Below, in pieces: positions 61,414 to 64,000 of a stretch of DNA of 64,000 nucleotides. The number at the start of each line of letters is the position of its first letter. Position 1 is the first letter of the stretch. This stretch comes from Holothuria scabra (lineage: Eukaryota > Echinodermata > Holothuroidea > Aspidochirotida > Holothuriidae): NCBI GenBank assembly GCA_037179385.1, contig CM074184.1, positions 15,704,001-15,768,000 of the forward strand. The letters are read 5' to 3'. A program made the position numbers and the translations under genes. The notes below the pieces were generated by a model, which was not told the origin of the DNA, ran no database searches, and saw only the letters and a program-made list of their open reading frames with translations.

Positions 61414-61794
61414 AATTCACGTAATGCTTCTCAGGTGGAAAAAATGACACCTTTTACTGCAGAAACGTTCCAACTTGTGACTCTATTTTACTGATTGATA
61501 TGTCACTTCAATCCTGGCACTGATTCTTAATTATAACTTCTTTTTTAAGCCAATTTGATGCATCAGAATGATGCAGCTGGGCATACAGTATGATTGCATT
61601 ATTACTGTGCAGAACCTATACTTTGACTTTGTTTACCACACTTCTTTACAGTCGTGCACAATCGAAATAATTAGTACTCCTGTTTCCTATCTCAACCTTT
61701 CCAGGGTAATTTTTTCGAGTACCAGTATTTTTTCAAGAACTGATATTAGAAATACACCAAATATCTGCATCAATTTCAACCCAAATACTACAGT

Positions 61795-62165
61795 ACCGTT
61801 CCGTCCGTTTTGACACTCGTAAAAAATCGATAGCCGTCCCAACCGTCCCATACCTGTCTCATCCGTCGCAAACCCGTCGCAACAAAATTTCCCCCCATGA
61901 AATTACTATCAATAGCCCTCCAACTCGTCGCAAAATCCCTTCTTTTGTGCAAGGATTTAGTGCACAATAAACTCGTCCACGAGCGGACGAGTCGTCGCAC
62001 GCAACAATAGGATTTTCTTTTAGAAGAGGTTTAGCGAACAATAGCGGTCTCTTTTGTGTTGTGGCTGCTTGTTCCAAACACGGTATAAATGAGAGCCACG
62101 TAAATTGAGCCACAATATAGCCGTCCCCTAGAGGACGGAAAACCGTCCCTGACGAACAATACAAA
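61795..62165. other. CCGTCC/CGTCGC-rich segment, unresolved
   Basis: The words CCGTCCC, CCGTCGC and GGACGG recur at both margins (61800-61880 and 62120-62155), with an inner palindrome CTCGTCCACGAGCGGACGAG (61974-61993). It looks like the margins of a transposon, but I could not align the ends as inverted repeats. Confidence 0.35.
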
Positions 62166-64000
62166 TTTATTGATGTCCAAATTAACTAAACAATTTGATG
62201 TTCAGTAACTGTAATTGAACTTCGGTGAAATCGATGTCAAATCCGTACGTGCAGAGCAAGTTACACACAATGCGCCTCTAAAGTTGCATTGGCATTTACT
62301 TGAGATAACATCGTATATTCCCTGAGAAATTTTGAACAGTTACCGTATACAGTATATCGTTCGATTTTTGCAAGTCTTTTGATCGTTACTTTTAACTTAT
62401 CCATTTTTAAGTAAACGGCGGCGGTACTGCGTTTAAAAATGTTACTGCAGTCATTTGACACTTTGCTACCACTTTCCATTTCGCTGTCCACGGATCATGT
62501 TGTAAGCGGTTGTTGGGCAGTCAATACTGACCGCCCAGAGCCGCGGGTTATTAAGCAAATACGCTCGGAAAACGTAACAGCTTAAACACTCTAACATCTT
62601 TTGGGGTATGTGGCAAAGCAAACAGAGAGGGTCTATATGAAGTTTGAATGAAAGTACTATGTCCTATCGGTTTGTTTTACTGCATTACTACTATCGTTTT
62701 GCTGTACCGATGAATAGTTTAGGAATGAAAAGTTTGCGTAATTAACTGTGAAGAGTAAACGCCTTTTGCAGCGCAGTCCCGTGAAAAAAAATAACAAGTC
62801 GACAATGTAAACCTACTCGGAAATTATTTGACTGCACTGTGTGTTTTGGGGGACTTTACCGTTATGCAAATGTTGCGTGAGGTCCACATAGTAAGAAATA
62901 TTTTTTCATTCAAATGTTTCAAGAAGTGACACCTTGACAATATTAACAGTAAAACTGCGTCCAAATTTTAGGCTATGGTACTCGTTTTGACTTATCTTTC
63001 AATTGACGCAGAATGAAAGCTAACTATCGTTAAAGTATTGATTAATTTGATGAGGTAACCCTTTGATACTGTCCTCATCAGGACGTATTGTATACCGCAT
63101 CTGTTAAGAGATTTTATGAAAGTAGCTGTTAGCCTTTCTGGCATGGGAACCACACACGGTATGCAAAGATCCGGTCATACGGAGGTTCAGGTTGTCATGT
63201 AGCAGATTGTTTGTTACAGTGCCGAAACGTTGGCGTTCAGCGCTAAAATCATGTTGAAATTATTTGCCGATTAATATTTTTCTTGCATCCGCCAATGGAG
63301 CTTCGCGCAAGTTTAGTAAAGCAACAACATGTGCTGTACTTTTTCCAAAAAATGATACATGCATGCTCCGTGTATACATCCCATTCCTACCTCACACGGC
63401 CCATTTCTTTTCAGGTTAACCTACGACCAAACCCAAAAAGGTAAGTCTAGCAAGCGAAAATAGCAATATGAATTTACCTCCAGCTTTACCTTTGAAGTAA
63501 AAAGTAGCTGGACCTTCAGAATGTCAACATTAGGGGAGTAAAACTAAGGGTAGTAAAACTTAGGGCAAGGAAATAAGGGGGGAGGGGCATTATTTCTCCG
63601 ATGCTGCGCAAAACCGAGCTCAAAGAGGGTGGGGGTCCAGGGAGGCAAAACCCCCGAGAGTCCTTAGGTTTTAGCATATGAATGGATGAAAAGTTCTCTC
63701 TCTATAGGGTTGTATTTTTCGGCTGTCCCAACTCCTAACTGAAGTTGGGGCGGGGAGTCAACATTTGAGGAAGGCGGGGTCAAATTCCCCCTTTGGTGTA
63801 CCTTCAGTACAGCTTTGAAATTCCTCAGCCACGGTAGAAAAGTACACAGAGCTTAAAGATTACACGATGTAGGTGGTACTGAATTGAAATTGTTCGTAGG
63901 CCGATTTTAAGTTGCAGGGACAGTTTTTTCTCTCGATCCCGTAATGCACCGCCTTGTTCAAGAGCTATAGTTCTTTCCAAAATCCTAAACAAGAGATATG
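62166..64000. other. Gene-free stretch to the window end
   Basis: No exon with splice support or family motif was recognised. The repeat block at 63625-63705 is related to 54180-54260. The frame at 62261-62491 has no motif. Confidence 0.45.

Overview
This is eukaryotic, repeat-rich, intron-rich DNA, most probably from a marine invertebrate deuterostome; an echinoderm is my best guess. The reasons are vertebrate-like SPSB3 and EME1 genes with long introns, a Gmr1-type Ty3/gypsy element with the integrase encoded before reverse transcriptase (a group described from deuterostomes), and dense small DNA transposons and satellite arrays. The species assignment is inference.

Two host genes can be assembled exon by exon with GT/AG splice sites and compatible phases. 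On the + strand, SPSB3 (4191-10929, four coding exons, 361 residues) encodes a SPRY/SOCS-box substrate adaptor of a CUL5 ubiquitin ligase. On the - strand, EME1 (about 58776 down to 21195, twelve exons, about 817 residues) encodes the partner subunit of the MUS81 structure-selective nuclease. The two genes converge, with about 10 kb between their stop codons. The proposed first EME1 exon encodes a CUE-type ubiquitin-binding domain, and the large second exon carries three to four SUMO-interaction-like motifs. If the exon join is real, this EME1 would read both ubiquitin and SUMO, which I do not know to be described.

The rest is mobile and repetitive DNA. From 1 to 4000 lie two related small transposons, an old hAT-like element, a tRNA-derived SINE and remnants of two LINE clades. 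The interval 11.4-12.2 kb holds a decayed transposon with a MADF-domain remnant. Arrays at 15.85-18.44, 26.7-29.8 and 45.5-46.7 kb have units near 145 bp, each unit carrying AGGTCAAAGGTCA, the DR1 site bound by HNF4/RXR-type nuclear receptors; array ends carry hairpins and CA/TG microsatellites, as in pearl/Helentron-like elements. EME1 intron 5 holds a complete LTR retrotransposon (32334-39098, target duplication AACTG) in the same orientation as the gene. Nonautonomous hAT elements with target duplications lie at 39257-39524, 49503-51973, 55320-57269 and 57334-57584; a TTAA-flanked piggyBac-like element is nested at 50451-50701. From 58.8 kb to the end I find no gene, but a foldback element (59714-60567) and a minisatellite-bearing inverted-repeat element (about 60620-61413).

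No bacterial operon, CRISPR array, rRNA or confident functional tRNA gene was seen. All homology statements come from reading motifs by eye, not from searches.
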